From positions 244,702,124 through 244,766,123 of the forward strand of contig NC_061514.1 in NCBI RefSeq assembly GCF_022539505.1: a DNA stretch of 64,000 nt. Reading direction: 5' to 3'. The notes under the pieces are model-generated. The model worked only from the letters and a program-made list of their open reading frames with translations, did no database searches and was not told where the DNA came from. Shown here piece after piece: positions 9,001 through 20,715 of this stretch; the first letter of the stretch is position 1; the number at the start of each line of letters is the position of its first letter. The stretch is from Lolium rigidum (taxonomy: Eukaryota; Streptophyta; Magnoliopsida; Poales; Poaceae). The position numbers were made by a program, and so were the translations under genes.

Positions 9001-11794
9001 GACGAATCTCGTTAATGGCTCCCATCTTATGAAAGATGGGTTTAAGTTCGTGTTTGAGTCCAATAAAGTTGTACTGTCTAAGTATGAAACTTTTGTTGGA
9101 AAGGGCTATGAATGTGAGGGAATGTTTCGCTTCTCTCTAGAAGACTTCTGTGATAATGTTGTGAACCATGTAAGCACTAGTGTTAATGAAACTAATGTTT
9201 GGCATTCACGACTTTGTCATTTTAATTTTGGTTGTATGACGCGGCTTGCTGATATGAGTTTAATTCCAAAACTCACCTTTGTCAAAGGCTCTAAGTGCCA
9301 TGCTTGTGTGCAAGCAAAGCAGTCTCGCAAGCCTCACAAGCCTGCGAAGGAAAGAAACTTGGCACCACTAGAGCTCATACATTCAGATCTATGTGAGATG
9401 AATGGTGAGTTGACAAGAGGTGGAAAGAAATATTTCATGACTTTGATTGATGATTCCACTAGGTATTGTTATGTGTATCTACTGAAAACTAAAGATGAGG
9501 CTCTTGATTTATTTAAAATCTATAAGGCTGAAGTTGAGAATCAACTTGAAAGAAAGATAAAAAGGATTCGGTCCGATCGTGGTGGAGAGTACTTTTCTAA
9601 TGAGTTCAATTTATTACGTGCGGAACATGGTATAATCCATGAGAGGACGCCTCCCAATTCCCCACAATCCAATGGGATTGCGGAAAGGAAAAACCGTACT
9701 CTAACAGATTTGGTTAACGCCATGTTAGATGTTTCGGGTTTATCCAAGGAATGGTGGGGGGAGGCTATATTGACTTCGTGTCATGTCCTAAACCGTGTTC
9801 CAACCAAAAACAAAGAGATTACTCCTTATGAGGAATGGGAAAAGAAAAGACCAACACTCTCCTACCTACGAACTTGGTGATGTTTGGCTAAAGTGAATTT
9901 GCCAATCACCAAAAAGCGAAAGCTTGGACCAAAAACCGTGGACTATGTATTTCTTGGCTATGCTGCCCATAGCATTGCTTATAGATTTCTTGTGATGAAA
10001 TATGGAGTGGATGACATGAATGTCGGCACCATCTTTGAATCAAGAGATGCTACATTCTTTGAGGATATATTCCCTATGAGAGATATGCATGACATGTCTA
10101 ATTGGGAATCTGATCCAATACATGAAACTCCTATGGAGTCTGGCGAGGAATCTGATGATGAGAGTTCAGATTCTGATGAAGATGACAATGAAGCTCCCAC
10201 AAGGAGTAAGAGACAAAGGACCGCAAAGTCTTTTGGTAATGATTTCATTGTGTATCTTGTGGATGATACTCCAACTACCATTTTAGAAGCTCTCGCATCT
10301 CCTAATGCAGACTACTGGAAGGAAGCGGTTCAAAGCGAGATGGATTCCATCTTGGCTAATGGAACGTGGGAGTTAACTGAGCGTCCTTATGGGTGCAAAC
10401 CTGTAGGATGTAAATGGGTATTTAAGAAGAAGCTTCGAGCTGATGGTACTATTGAGAAGTACAAAGCTCGTCTTGTAGCCAAAGGCTATACCCAAAAGGA
10501 AGGCGAAGATTTCTTCGATACCTACTCACCTGTGGCGAGATTGACCACCATTCGAGTACTACTGTCATTGGCTGCCTCACATGGTCTTCTCGTTCATCAA
10601 ATGGACGTTAAGACGGCTTTCCTAAATGGAGAGTTGGACGGGAAATTTACATGGAACAGCCTGATGGTTTCGTACTACAAGGTCAAGAAAGAAAGGTGTG
10701 TAAATTAAAGAAATCTTTGTATGGCCTTAAACAAGCACCCATACAATGGCATGAGAAGTTTGAAAGAACTTTGACATCTGTGGGCTTTGTTGTTAATGAA
10801 GCTGACAAATGTGTGTACTACCGCCATGGTGGGGGTGAGGGAGTTGTCCTATGCTTGTATGTGGATGACATACTAATTTTTGGGACAAGTCTCAAAGTGA
10901 TTGAGGAGGTAAAAACCTTCTTATCTCAGTGTTTCGAGATGAAAGATCTTGGAGAAGCTTATGTTATTTTAAACATCAAGTTACTGAGAGATGAGAATAA
11001 TGGGATTACACTTGTGCAATCTCATTATGTTGAGAAGGTGTTGAACAGATTTGGCTATGCTGATTGCAAATCTTCTCTCACACCTTATGATCCTAGTGTC
11101 TTGCTTCGAAAGAATGAAAAGATAACTAAAGATCAATTGAGATACTCTCAAATTATTGGTTCACTCATGTATTTAGCTTGCGCTACAAGGCCTGATATCT
11201 CGTTTGCTGTATGCAAACTTAGCCGGTTTGTGGCCAACCCGGGAGATGATCATTGGCATGCTCTTGAGACAGTGATGCGCTATCTAAAGGGAACCATGAG
11301 TTATGGAATTCATTATACCGGGTATCCAAGAGGACTTGAAGGGTATAGTGATTCCAATTGGATTTCAGATGCTAAGATGAAGGCCACAAGTGGATATGTT
11401 TTCACTCTTGGTGGTGGCGTTGTTTCTGGAAGTCTTGCAAGCAGACCATCTTAATGAGGTCAACTAGGGAAGCGGAACTCACAGCGAGATACGGCCCTAC
11501 GTCGAAGCGGAATGGTTCGTGAGCTCTTGATGGACTTGCCTATGGTTGAAAAACCAATACCGGCCATCCTCATGAACTGTGATAATCAAACTGTGATTAT
11601 CAAAGTGAAAAGTTCTAAGGATAATATGAAAAGTTCCAAACATATCAAGAGGAGACTGAAGAACTGAAGAACTCCGGAGTGATAGCATTGGATTATGTCC
11701 AAAGTGCTAAAAATCTGGCAGATCCTTTCACAAAAGGACTATCAAGAAACATGATAGACCTTGCATCGAGGGAGATGGGTTTGAGACCCACTTG
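8981..11794 (+). pseudogene. Copia integrase, reverse transcriptase and RNase H
   Basis: The integrase zinc finger region starts at WHSRLCHFNFG (about 9200). The catalytic Asp-Asp-Glu positions are visible in LIDDST (about 9446), RSDRGGEYF (about 9572) and NGIAERKNR (about 9673). Reverse transcriptase begins near 10300 and has the Y-V-D-D box at 10858-10869. RNase H motifs continue to a TGA at 11792-11794 (NLADPFTKGLS). The frame is broken at about 9880, 10640, 11430 and again in the RNase H region (11460-11690). The order integrase before reverse transcriptase identifies Copia. The protein resembles the common grass Copia polyprotein, but I do not assign a family name. Confidence 0.92.
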
Positions 11795-12341
11795 AGTTGC
11801 CGAGGGGTAACCCAACCTATGTGATCGGAAATTCCGTGAACTAGGACCTGGTAAAACAAACTGGAGCAACTGAGTTGAGAGAAAATTTGATACTCCCACT
11901 CCGCTGCAGGTGCAATTCTCTCATAGCTACTGTAAGGCAGGTTGACAATGTCTTAATGTGTTCCGAGCGGCTCTTGACGAGCAAAGACACTGTCCTACAG
12001 GGCGATCTTTTAAAGAACGCACCTATATGAGTGACACTACTGGTCATAGTGTGGGAGATTTGGGTGAATCTCTAGTAAGCTCATGAAGGGCCGAGGAGTA
12101 TGACTTATAAGTTCCACCCGAGGGGAAGGCTATGGTAGCTTAGTACCGTGCCGACATTGAGTGAAACTTACTGCACAAAGACTGACAATTCAAGTCATAG
12201 TCCATTGTTCAGTTGTAGTCAAGCTTAACTCCTTGTCTAGGTGGAAGTTTAACTTAACAGTCTCCACTGAAGTGCAGGTATATTAAACAGTGAATGGAAC
12301 TAATGTGTCATCTGATGTGCATATGAGATCTGGTGGGGGAT
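11795..12341 (+). other. Copia 3' untranslated internal region with polypurine tract
   Basis: No coding sequence is seen. The region ends in GAGATCTGGTGGGGGAT directly before the 3' LTR, the position and composition expected for the plus-strand primer. Confidence 0.85.
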
Positions 12342-13282
12342 TGTTGAATGTAGATGGGCTGCAGCCCAGTAAGGCAGCCCATGTAGTCTACAATTCCTGA
12401 AATCTCAAGGCCCATCACGTTGGCAGCTTGGGATAGCCTTGGGGGACAAAGTTTAGTCCCACATTGCTAGTTGGGAGAGAGTTGAAGTGGTATATAAGGG
12501 CTGCTGTTCTACCCTTCCAAGTGAGTGAGAATAGAAGGAGCCCTCGCGCACTCCTCCTCCTCCGCTCGCCCCGCCTCGGCTCGGCACGGCACGTCACGAC
12601 ACGTCACGCACGCACGTCGCGTTTCGTGACTCGAGTTCGAGTTCGAGACACACTCAAGGAAGCCTAAATTTTTTTGCTTGGTGCACCAACTGAGTTGGGT
12701 ACGTGTCGACCTGCATGTGCATGCTCGCCACGTGTCCCTGGCTTCCTACGCGTGTCAACACGGTCGGGTCGGCTCTCCTCCCAGGCTATACAAGGAGACA
12801 TATCAAATCTAGAGAATACATCTCTAAGAACTCTCTAGTTCGTCTCTCTCGCGAAGTTCCTTTTGCTGCGCTACTCTCTAGTCTTCCCCATCCCGGCGAC
12901 TGCGTGCACATCCGTCCGGGAGAGCAGGCCTCCGTTGAGATCCCGCACTGGGAGACGGGCGATAAGGTTTTTGGGGAGCGTCTCGGCGCGACTGCTCGCT
13001 GCTGTTCGTGCTCTTCTTCGCCGGATCGGCTGCTTCATCGACAAATCCGACTACACCATGGGCGACATCAACAACTCCCATGGTGGTGGTGGTGCTGATG
13101 CTGGTGCGACCTTCCCGGTCGTGATGTACGTGCTTTTCCTCTCCTACCTTGCACTGCTACTTGTTCCATGTTGAGATCTGATGCATGTGCTTAGTCTGAT
13201 GTGTGTGGTTAAGTATGCTTGTGCATCTGTAATGTTGCTTTCGGTAATTAAACTCACACGGAAATTGCCTAATAATCCGACA
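12342..13282 (+). repeat. Copia 3' LTR
   Basis: A 941-bp direct copy of the 5' LTR without the MITE. Its TATA box (TATATAAG) is at about 12491. In this copy the LTR reading frame is closed by a TGA at about 13172, where the 5' LTR has TCA. Confidence 0.93.
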
Positions 13283-14834
13283 ACATATACATTAAACATA
13301 AAACATGGCGTTCTACATGCTGAAATGGCGGTAGAACGCCGTGTAGTCACCGTCGTAGTCCTCGCCGTCGTCGTACTTGGGCGGCGTGGCCGGCGCCTGC
13401 TGGCTGCTGCTCTGGCCGGGGTCTCCCCAACGGCTAGAACCCTGGTCAGGGTCGCCAAGGCGCGACGGCGACGGCCGATACCATTCGTCGTTGCTGCTGT
13501 CCTCCAACTTGATGACTGGTGCGCGGTGCCGCGCGGCAGCTTCCTCCAAACGCCGGCGCTGCTCCGCCTCCTCCCTCTCCCACTCCTGCCTGGACCAGGC
13601 GAGAGCCTCGTTTATGGGCAGGGTGTTGTCAGCGGGGATGAGGTCGTTCAGCGACCTCGCAATCGCCTCGAGGATCGCGGCCTCCTCGGCGGCGTGGTCG
13701 GTCATCGTTGTGGCCTCCCTCTTCGTCTTGTGCTTCCGCCCGCGTGGTGGAGATGAGGCACGCCCCTCGCGGATGATGATGGCGCTGACATTGCGTCCTC
13801 GGTTGCTCCTCGGCGCTGCAGGAGGAGCCGATCCAGACGACCTCGTCGCCGATCGAGACGCCGAGCCCGATGACGAGGACGAGGGTGCCATGCGCCGTGG
13901 CATCCAAGAGCTCCCGTGGCATCGCAGCACGGAGGGCACCAGCCTCCATGGCGGCATCTGCAGCACGGGGTAGTTGCCGCCCTCGATGTGCGCTCCACCA
14001 ACGACGGCGGCCTGTAGCGTTGTTGCGTGCGGGAGGGGGAGGAGGGCCATCGTACGCGGACATCTGCCACTCATAGCGTTGCCGGAAGTACGCCGTTCAC
14101 GCAACGTAGTTGGGGAAGAACTGCGGGTCGGCGCGCTGCTCGTCGCTCATGGCAGCGAGCCCCGCCTCGATCTCCGGTACCATGGCGTCGCCTTGCGGCG
14201 GCGACGGGATTGGCACGCCTCCCGCGCTTAGCCGCCAACCTCCAGGAGCGCGGAAGTCCGGTAGCGCCGGGTACCCGTCCATGTACAGCAGCCGGCCCTC
14301 CACTGATGGAGGGACCGTCGGCCGAAACCGTTGTTTACCGCGCCGTCGCCGAGAAATCTACCCGTCATTGATGACGAGGTTTTTTTTTACGTGAGGAGAG
14401 GAGAGAGAGGTGAAACCGCGGTGATGAATGCGAGCAGGCGTGGTAGCTCCGCGATAAATAGAGGGAGCAAGCGTGAATGCTCGCAGATGACATCAATTTC
14501 GCCGCGTGGAAGCTACGTGTCGGACGAGGGCTGATCGGCGGTGGGCTTTTACCGCGAGCGGAAGATGATGTGATGAGGACGAGGTTCTCTCTCTCGCTGA
14601 CATATCGGGGCCACCAGGCGCGCGGGAGTTTTCCTCGATGATTCCCGCGCTTTTGTTTCCTCCGGACTTCCCGAGCACGCCCCGGGGGGTCGGGGTTAAC
14701 ATGGGCTCGCGGGATGGATGAAAGTCCAAATCTGAGCAAAAACGAGGATCCGGGGGCGACTAGACCATTTTTCGTCGTCCGGATGAAAAAACAGGCTCCT
14801 GGGGGCCTTCCTGGGGGGCTGGCTGGAGGTGCTC
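13283..14834 (-). mobile_element. Harbinger-like DNA-element relic
   Basis: The right edge reads, on the minus strand, GAGCACCTCCAGCC preceded by a possible TTA/TAA target (14835-14837). That is the type of terminus common in grass PIF/Harbinger elements. The element holds one decayed gene on the minus strand. The left edge is not found; it was already lost, or lies in 6711-6771, before the Copia element landed here. The class assignment rests mainly on the terminus and is tentative. Confidence 0.45.
13313..14371 (-). pseudogene. Grass repeat-associated hypothetical protein, broken
   Basis: Reading down from an ATG at 14371, the frame is soon shifted. A second frame carries SDEQRADPQFFPNY and then YDGPPPPPARNNATGRRRWW (about 14040). 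The long open part (to TAG at 13313) has a Ser-rich basic stretch, then AAILEAIARSLNDLIPADN, EALAWSRQEWEREEAEQRRR and VIKLEDSSNDEWYRPSP. It ends in a Tyr/Asp-rich tail, DYTAFYRHFSM. This protein type recurs in wheat-group repeats as a hypothetical protein of unknown function. At least two frameshifts make it inactive. A weak TATA-like element lies near 14455-14465 on the minus strand. Confidence 0.6.
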
Positions 14835-14936
14835 TTAGGGCATGTGGGAGATCTATACTTTTCTCTTCGGATGGATAAGGGACACAATCACACAAAAACC
14901 TAGCCTAGCTGGACCACCTAAGTGTATATAAATTTG

Positions 14937-15121
14937 GGTGTGATTATTTCTCAGTCGACTCAGAACTAACTTTGTTCTCAGTCAGATGATGATGTCATCA
15001 AATTTCAGTTGCAAGTTATGTTGCAACTCATGACTAGCTTGAATCACGATGCAAATTAAATGATGTAAAACTTAACTGAGCACGAAGTTAGTTCTCATCT
15101 AGATGAGAACTGGCAAATCCC
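14937..15121. mobile_element. Mutator-like MITE with 9-10 bp target duplication
   Basis: A 185-bp segment is flanked by TATAAATTTG on both sides (14927-14936 and 15122-15131). Its ends are long imperfect inverted repeats: TTCTCAGTCGACTCAGAAC on the left matches, in reverse complement, TTCTCATCTAGATGAGAAC on the right, and AACTAACTT lies inside both. It has no coding capacity. Confidence 0.75.
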
Positions 15122-15131
15122 TATAAATTTG

Positions 15132-15268
15132 TCAATACTGACCTATCTGCGGACCATATGTAGATGATATTTTTATCGAGGCGACAACTCCACTCGTTTG
15201 TTGTGTCCGTCTGCGGTTTCATGTGGCCCATGTGTTTGCCACAAATCCCATAGGGGGGGAGTGAATAG
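15132..15268. other. Short unassigned spacer
   Basis: No coding sequence or repeat structure is seen here. The matching spacer left of the MITE (14835-14926) is also featureless. Confidence 0.5.
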
Positions 15269-17002
15269 TGTTGGAGATAGTGCTCTAGAGATAAATAATA
15301 ACAATTATTTATTATATGTCAAATGTTCATAATAAGTTTCGTGGCATGCTATAACTGTATTAAGCGGAAACATTAATACGTATGTGGTATTGTGAACAAA
15401 CAACATGGTCCCTAGTAAGCACACATGTGCATATCTAGTTCATTGTGGTCAATCGTTGATCGAGGTTTCCCTATCATGGACATACACATCATTGACAATG
15501 AGATCATATCGATTGGATGAATGATATGATGGACATATCTAAAACATACATATTATAACATGACCAAGTCACATCAAATTCAATGTTATGATGTTTATAA
15601 AAGGCGCAATGACTTAATCCTTAGACCGTGAGATCATATCTAATCACTGTCACCGTAGGCTCCTTTGGATGCATCATCCGTCACACTGTAACAGGGTAAC
15701 CATAAATGTGTAATTGGGTATTCTGATGGGATGGGTTGAGGTGTATGGATCAATAGCGGGATATTTTCATCCACGTGACGGGGATATACAAAGGGCCTAC
15801 TCGGTGAGATTACATCCATGAAAGTTGTGCAACGTATGACAAGATCAAGGGGATGTAATCACACACGAACGAGTTGAAATAGCCTTATCGGTAACAAGAC
15901 CAAACTATGTATTGTGATACCGATGATCATGTCTCGGACGTGTGCCAGTATCAAACGAATAAAAGGAATCAGACTCAACGCAGTGGTTCAAACAACGATC
16001 ATATCTTCGTGGAATGCATAGAGATCACCATGGTTATCTAGACCCCCTAGTGATCATTTGACCGGAGAAGTTGTCTCCGATCACATTCATGTTATTCCCG
16101 AACTGTAGGGTAACACTTAAGGGTTCAACGAAACTCAAGTTAGTTTTGGATTCATCGAGGTTGAGAGATATATCCAGAAGAGGGTTCTGGAGTTGTCCGA
16201 AAATTGTTTGGAATAGTTTGGGGGTGTCTCGGACAAATTGCAATTAAAGGATATGTTTAATATGTTAATTAAACAAATTAATATATTAAAATATATTTAA
16301 TTAATTAAAATTATGTTTTATTTAATTAAAAAAGGGCCTCCCTACCTTTATTGGGCCCCATATGAAAAGGGGACCATAGGAAGGAAAGGGCGGTGGTTGG
16401 CTAGGCCAAGTGGGCCGGCCCATCTGGGCTGATCCAGGAGGGGGAGGAGGGGGCATGCGGTGGCAGGTGGCAGCCCTAGGGCTGCCCGACCGGCTCCCCA
16501 CCTCCTTCTCTCTTTTGTCCCACCTTGCCCCCTTTATGAAGCATCCCCCCCCCCCTTTGCCCCCTATACAAATAGACCCATAGGGGCAAATTAAATACAC
16601 ACTTAAATATAGAAATATGTCTCTCTAGTATTCTTTTCCGTGCGGTTCCCCAAGAACTGCATAGGGAGGGAGACAACTTCACCCAATATTGGGGAGCGCT
16701 GTTGGGATACAGATCCAAAAGATCTACTTGCGCAAATTCACTTGATTGGAGTGGGGAGCGTCGTTGAGCGTCGTACGTGTGTGAAACTACGAGGTGCTGC
16801 ACATTCGGCACTCGACATCATGGGAGAGGACTTCTACACGACCTTGAGGTCGGCGATGAGAGTACGTCTATATCAACCATGATATAGCGGAATGTTAACC
16901 GCCATCGATCTACGAGGGTCTGTCACTGATATCATCTCAGTAACTGCATTACTCCTTGGATAGATCTTGGGCATATTAGGGTTTGCGTTAAGTTAGAAAA
17001 AA
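15269..17002 (+). repeat. Angela/BARE-like Copia LTR, truncated
   Basis: It begins TGTTGGAGATAGTGCTCTAG after a featureless spacer and follows the layout of Triticeae Angela/WIS/BARE LTRs. That layout is: CATGCTATAACTGTATTAA, AACAACATGGTCCCTAGTAAG, GACCGTGAGATCATATC, a GC-rich block at 16380-16560, a TATA-like CTATACAAATAG (about 16564) and a 3' part with GGGTTTGCGTTAAG. The terminal CAACA is missing: the LTR is cut at about 17002 by element D. No internal region is attached, so it is an LTR fragment or an interrupted solo LTR. Confidence 0.65.
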
Positions 17003-17353
17003 TGTCTTGTTCTGCAAACCCCTTCAAATACGGTTCAAAACTTTTTACGTTAGGGGCTTGAACAAGTGCACAATAAAACTAATGTTTAACTTGCCAAGCA
17101 CAAGACCTATGAACTAGGGATAACCTATGTGCACCAACAACTTATGCTAAGAAATAAGGTTTAGAAATAACCGAGGCACGCGGAGATGACGTTGTACCCC
17201 GAAGTCACACCCTTTGCGGGTGCTAATCTTTATTGGAGCGATGTGGAGGCACAAAGCAATATAAATTCCACAAATGCTAACCGTATTCTGTTAGAGCATC
17301 CCCACCAAAAGGGAAAACCTCGATCCACTATGGGACCCTTGAGGGTGGTCATT
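17003..17353 (-). repeat. Element D LTR, 3' end part
   Basis: Read on the minus strand this continues the LTR at 28326-30099. The reverse complement begins AATGACCACCCTCAAGGGTC, and AATGA is the last five bases before 30100. Joined after reversing the second contig, the D LTR would be about 2.12 kb. It ends near TGTCTTG (17003). The exact 3' end is uncertain because the D target duplication cannot be checked. Confidence 0.6.
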
Positions 17354-18813
17354 TGTAACATCCAAAATTTTCAAATAAATGAAGAAGAAGGATTTCACTT
17401 GTTCAAAAATGAGAACCAACAAAAACTTTTATTAACTCATCTGCTATGCATAGTGCTCATGTCTAATTTTTGTGTGATTGCCATGGTGTGTGTTTGCAAC
17501 TCTTGCCAATGTGCTAAAACCCTAAACCCTACCTAATAGAAGCAAAAAAGAAACAAAGAAGAAAATAAGAAAATTACAAATCAACTCACACATGTGCTTA
17601 TGGCTATTTTTGCCAAACCTTAACCTAGGCCAATTTGGCTTGTGCCACTGGTTGGATAATGTTTCTAAACACTTAATAACACCTTTGGAATCAAAGAAAC
17701 TCAAATCAAATCAAAATAGAATTCAAATTGAGCTCACATGAGATAATGGTCAAATCTGCCACTTATCTCATGATGCCCACTTTGAGCCCCTGGATTAAGA
17801 GTTTTCTAAACTAAAACCTCCCAGCTCTATACACCTCATCCAAGACCCCATCAAGGTGAACAACTTTGGTCAAGACCATCCCTGCAAACTCTTTCTAGAT
17901 TCAAAGTTATGATCAAGCAAAGTAGGGACATCAAATCAGATTCAAGATGGTGCCCATTTTGAAATTTCACAAAACAACTCAAATTTGCACACCACCACCA
18001 CCATTGTGTGCCAAATAATATATGAATCAACTCCACCAAAAAACATTGCAAAATTCCAAAATTCACTTCATGCGGCCATTTGGTCGAACACCTTGCAGGC
18101 AGCAATCTGCCAACCCAACACATGCTATTATCCAGCATGTCTTTGCCTAAACCATCCAACCTAGGTCAGCTTGACCTTCCTGGTAAACTCCTTGGACAAT
18201 GCCAGGCCTTAGTACCCCCATGTACCTTGGTGATTTTGACAAATCTTGCCATGCCGAGGTGATCATGGCACACCTCATGCCATCTCTCCATCCACTCTCC
18301 TCCAGCCGGCCAAACCTTGTCATTGACTTCCCTCTCACTCTCCTGAACGTGCTAGACACCATGGTCGACGAAGGGGAGCACGCCACGAGCCAGCACGAGC
18401 ACACCCAGTGACGCCCAGGACACGCCATGGACGCGCCAGAGCGTGACGTTGCCCCGCTGACCCTGGCCATCCCTTGCTCTCTCCTCGCGCCAGCAGCTTC
18501 GCCACGACACCGAGAGACGCCCAGACACGCCCATTGGACCGCGGGAACGCTGTAGATGACGCCACCATCGCCGACGTCCGTCGCAGTACCGTGAGCTTCC
18601 GTCAAGCTCCAGCCCACGTCACGGCCTCGTTTTCACCGCAGTCAAGCCTGGCGTGACCGCACTGACAGCGCCAACTCACCTACGTCATTGCCCGAGGCAT
18701 GCCGCCCCTATAGCAACGTCGCCATGGACGACCTCCTCCGCCACGCCTCGGACCCTCGCGCCGCTATAAAAGGGGCACTCCCGCGCCTCAAATCTCCACA
18801 CAACCTTGCTCCC
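17354..18813 (+). repeat. Element F, 4.28-kb Gypsy-type solo LTR, 5' part
   Basis: It begins TGTAACATCC after TCATT (17349-17353). It contains a promoter TATA box (TATAAAA, 18765-18771) and stops at CTCCC (18809-18813), where element A is inserted. The rest is at 30100-32926 in opposite orientation, where its end lies beside AATGA, the reverse complement of TCATT. Small frames on either strand inside it look accidental. No internal region follows, so it is a solo LTR. Confidence 0.75.
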
Positions 18814-20298
18814 TGATACGTCCCAAACGTATCTATAATTTCTTATGTTCCATGCTTGTTTTATGATGATACTCACATGTTTTATACACATTATATGTCA
18901 TTATTATGCGTTTTCCGGAACTAACCTATTGACGAGATGCCGAAGGGCCCGTTCCTGTTTTCTGCTGTTTTTGGTTTCAGAAATCCTAGTAAGGAAATAT
19001 TCTCGGAATCGGACGAAATCAACGCCCAACATCTTAGAATTCCACGAAGCTTCCAGAACACCCGAGAGCAACCAGAGGGGGGCCACAGGGCCACCAGATG
19101 ACAGGGTGGCGCGGCCAGGGCCTGGGCCGTGCCCCCCTATTGTGTCACCGCCTCGTCAGCCCTCCGAGTCCGCCTCTTCACCTATTTAAAGGTCCGTGAC
19201 CTAAAACCTCGATACGGAAAAGCCACGGTACGAGAAACCTTCCAGAGCCGCCGCCATCGTGAAGCCAAGATCTGGGGGACAGGAGTCTCTGTTCCGGCAC
19301 GCCGCCGGGACGGGGAAGTGCCCCCGGAAGGCATCTCCATCGACACCACCGCCATCTTCATCAACGCTGCTGTCTCCCATGAGGAGGGAGTAGTTCTCCA
19401 TCGAGGCTAAGGGCTGTACCGATAGCTATGTGGTTAATCTCTCTCCTATGTACTTCAATACAATGATCTCATGAGCTTCCTTACATGATTGAGATTCATA
19501 TGAGTTTTGTATCACTATTCATCTATGTGTTACTCTAGTGATGTTATTAAAGTAGTCTATTCCTCCTCCACGGTGTAATGGTGACGGTGTGTGCATCGTG
19601 TAGTACTTGGCGTAGGTTATGATTGTAATCTCTTGTAGATTATGAAGTTAACTATTGCTATGATAGTATTGATGTGATCTATTCCTCCTTCATAGTGTGA
19701 TGGTGACGAGTGTGCATGCTATGTTAGTACTTGGTGTAATTGCAATGATCTATCATGCACTCTAAGGTTATTTAAATATGAACATCGAATGTTGTGGAGC
19801 TTGTTAACTCCGGCATTGAGGTGCTCTTGTAGCCCTACGCAATTAGTGGTGTTCATCATCCAACAAAAGAGTGTAGAGTGGTTTTATTATGTGATCAATG
19901 TTGAGAGTGTCCACTAGTGAAAGTATGATCCCTAGGCCTTGCTTCTAAGCATCGAAACTCCGTTTATTTATCGTTACGTTGCATGTTTACTCGCTGCCAT
20001 ATTTTATTCAGATTGCTATTACCACTCATATACATCCATATTACTTGTATTTCACTATCTCTTCGCCGAACTAGTGCACCTATACATCCGACAAGTGTAT
20101 TAGGTGTGTTGGGGACACAAGAGACTTCTTGTATCGTGATTGCGGGGTTGCTTGAGAGGGATATCTTTGACCTCTTCCTCCCCGAGTTCGATAAACCTTG
20201 GGTGATCCACTTAAGGGAAACTTGCTCGCTGTTCTACAAACCTCTCGCTCTTGGAGGCCCAACACTGTCTACAAGAATAGAAGCACCCGTAGACATCA
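18814..20298 (+). repeat. Element A 5' LTR (Athila-like)
   Basis: 1485 bp, TGATACGTCC ... GTAGACATCA, flanked on the left by CTCCC. It has a TATTTAAAG box at about 19183. It is near-identical to the 1480-bp inverted copy at 32927-34406, whose outer flank is GGGAG, the reverse complement of CTCCC. Confidence 0.88.
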
Positions 20299-20308
20299 AG
20301 CACTTTTC

Positions 20309-20326
20309 TGGCGCCGTTGCCGGGGA
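20309..20326 (+). promoter_or_regulatory. Primer binding site of element A (tRNA-Asp type)
   Basis: TGGCGCCGTTGCCGGGGA lies 10 bases after the LTR end. This is the usual minus-strand primer site of Athila-type grass Gypsy elements. Confidence 0.85.
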
Positions 20327-20545
20327 GGAAAGGTAAAAGGCACTCATACTCCGGTCCCAGGTAACTAAGTAATTTTCTGTTGCCGTTGTGTGTGTGTGCT
20401 CGAAGCTATTTCCTTTAGATCCTGCAATTGCATCTTTTTGTTTCTTGTTAAACACTAGTAAGGCATAATGGAAAACATCTGTGAGCTTTTTGTACTATTT
20501 CCTGAGTCAAGACATTAATGGTTTAATGCGAAAATTTAAAAACCT

Positions 20546-20715
20546 ATGGAACCTTATTTGCATGCTAGTAGTAATATTAGTATGAACACTTTGAACACCA
20601 TTGTTGATAATGATATAGAAAATTCTAAGCTTAGGGAGGTCGATTTTGATGAAAATGATCTCTTTAGCCCTCCGGGTATTGAGGAGAAAGTTTATGTTGA
20701 TTATGATATGCCTCC
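20546..20715 (+). pseudogene. Element A unknown ORF, first part
   Basis: The frame starts at ATG 20546 and reads into an acidic segment rich in Asn, Asp and Tyr (SPPGIEEKVYVDYDMP). It is cut at 20715 by the LTR of element B. The second part is on the minus strand at 37391-36951. Removing the duplicated CCTCC keeps the frame and gives about 201 residues in all. I do not recognise a catalytic domain. The protein is of the kind found in non-autonomous Athila-like wheat elements. Confidence 0.6.

Larger units (their letters stand above)
6772..13282 (+). mobile_element. Copia LTR retrotransposon, complete with target duplication
   Basis: Two direct LTRs beginning TGTTGAATG and ending in ACA flank a gag-protease-integrase-reverse transcriptase region in Copia order. 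The 5-bp target duplication ACATA lies at 6767-6771 and 13283-13287. A polypurine tract (TGGTGGGGGAT, 12331-12341) precedes the 3' LTR. The sequence after the 5' LTR (from 7878) does not show the usual tRNA-Met primer site TGGTATCAGAGC. The coding region has several frameshifts, so the copy is dead. Confidence 0.95.

Noticed and set aside
14365..14895. 176-codon minus-strand frame that might be a host gene
   Set aside because: It covers the terminus and promoter region of the Harbinger-like relic, has no recognisable domain and overlaps the start of the broken repeat gene.
18147..18656. Overlapping frames on both strands with up to 156 codons
   Set aside because: The stretch is the GC-rich promoter part of the F solo LTR; no frame resembles a known protein and none continues past the LTR.
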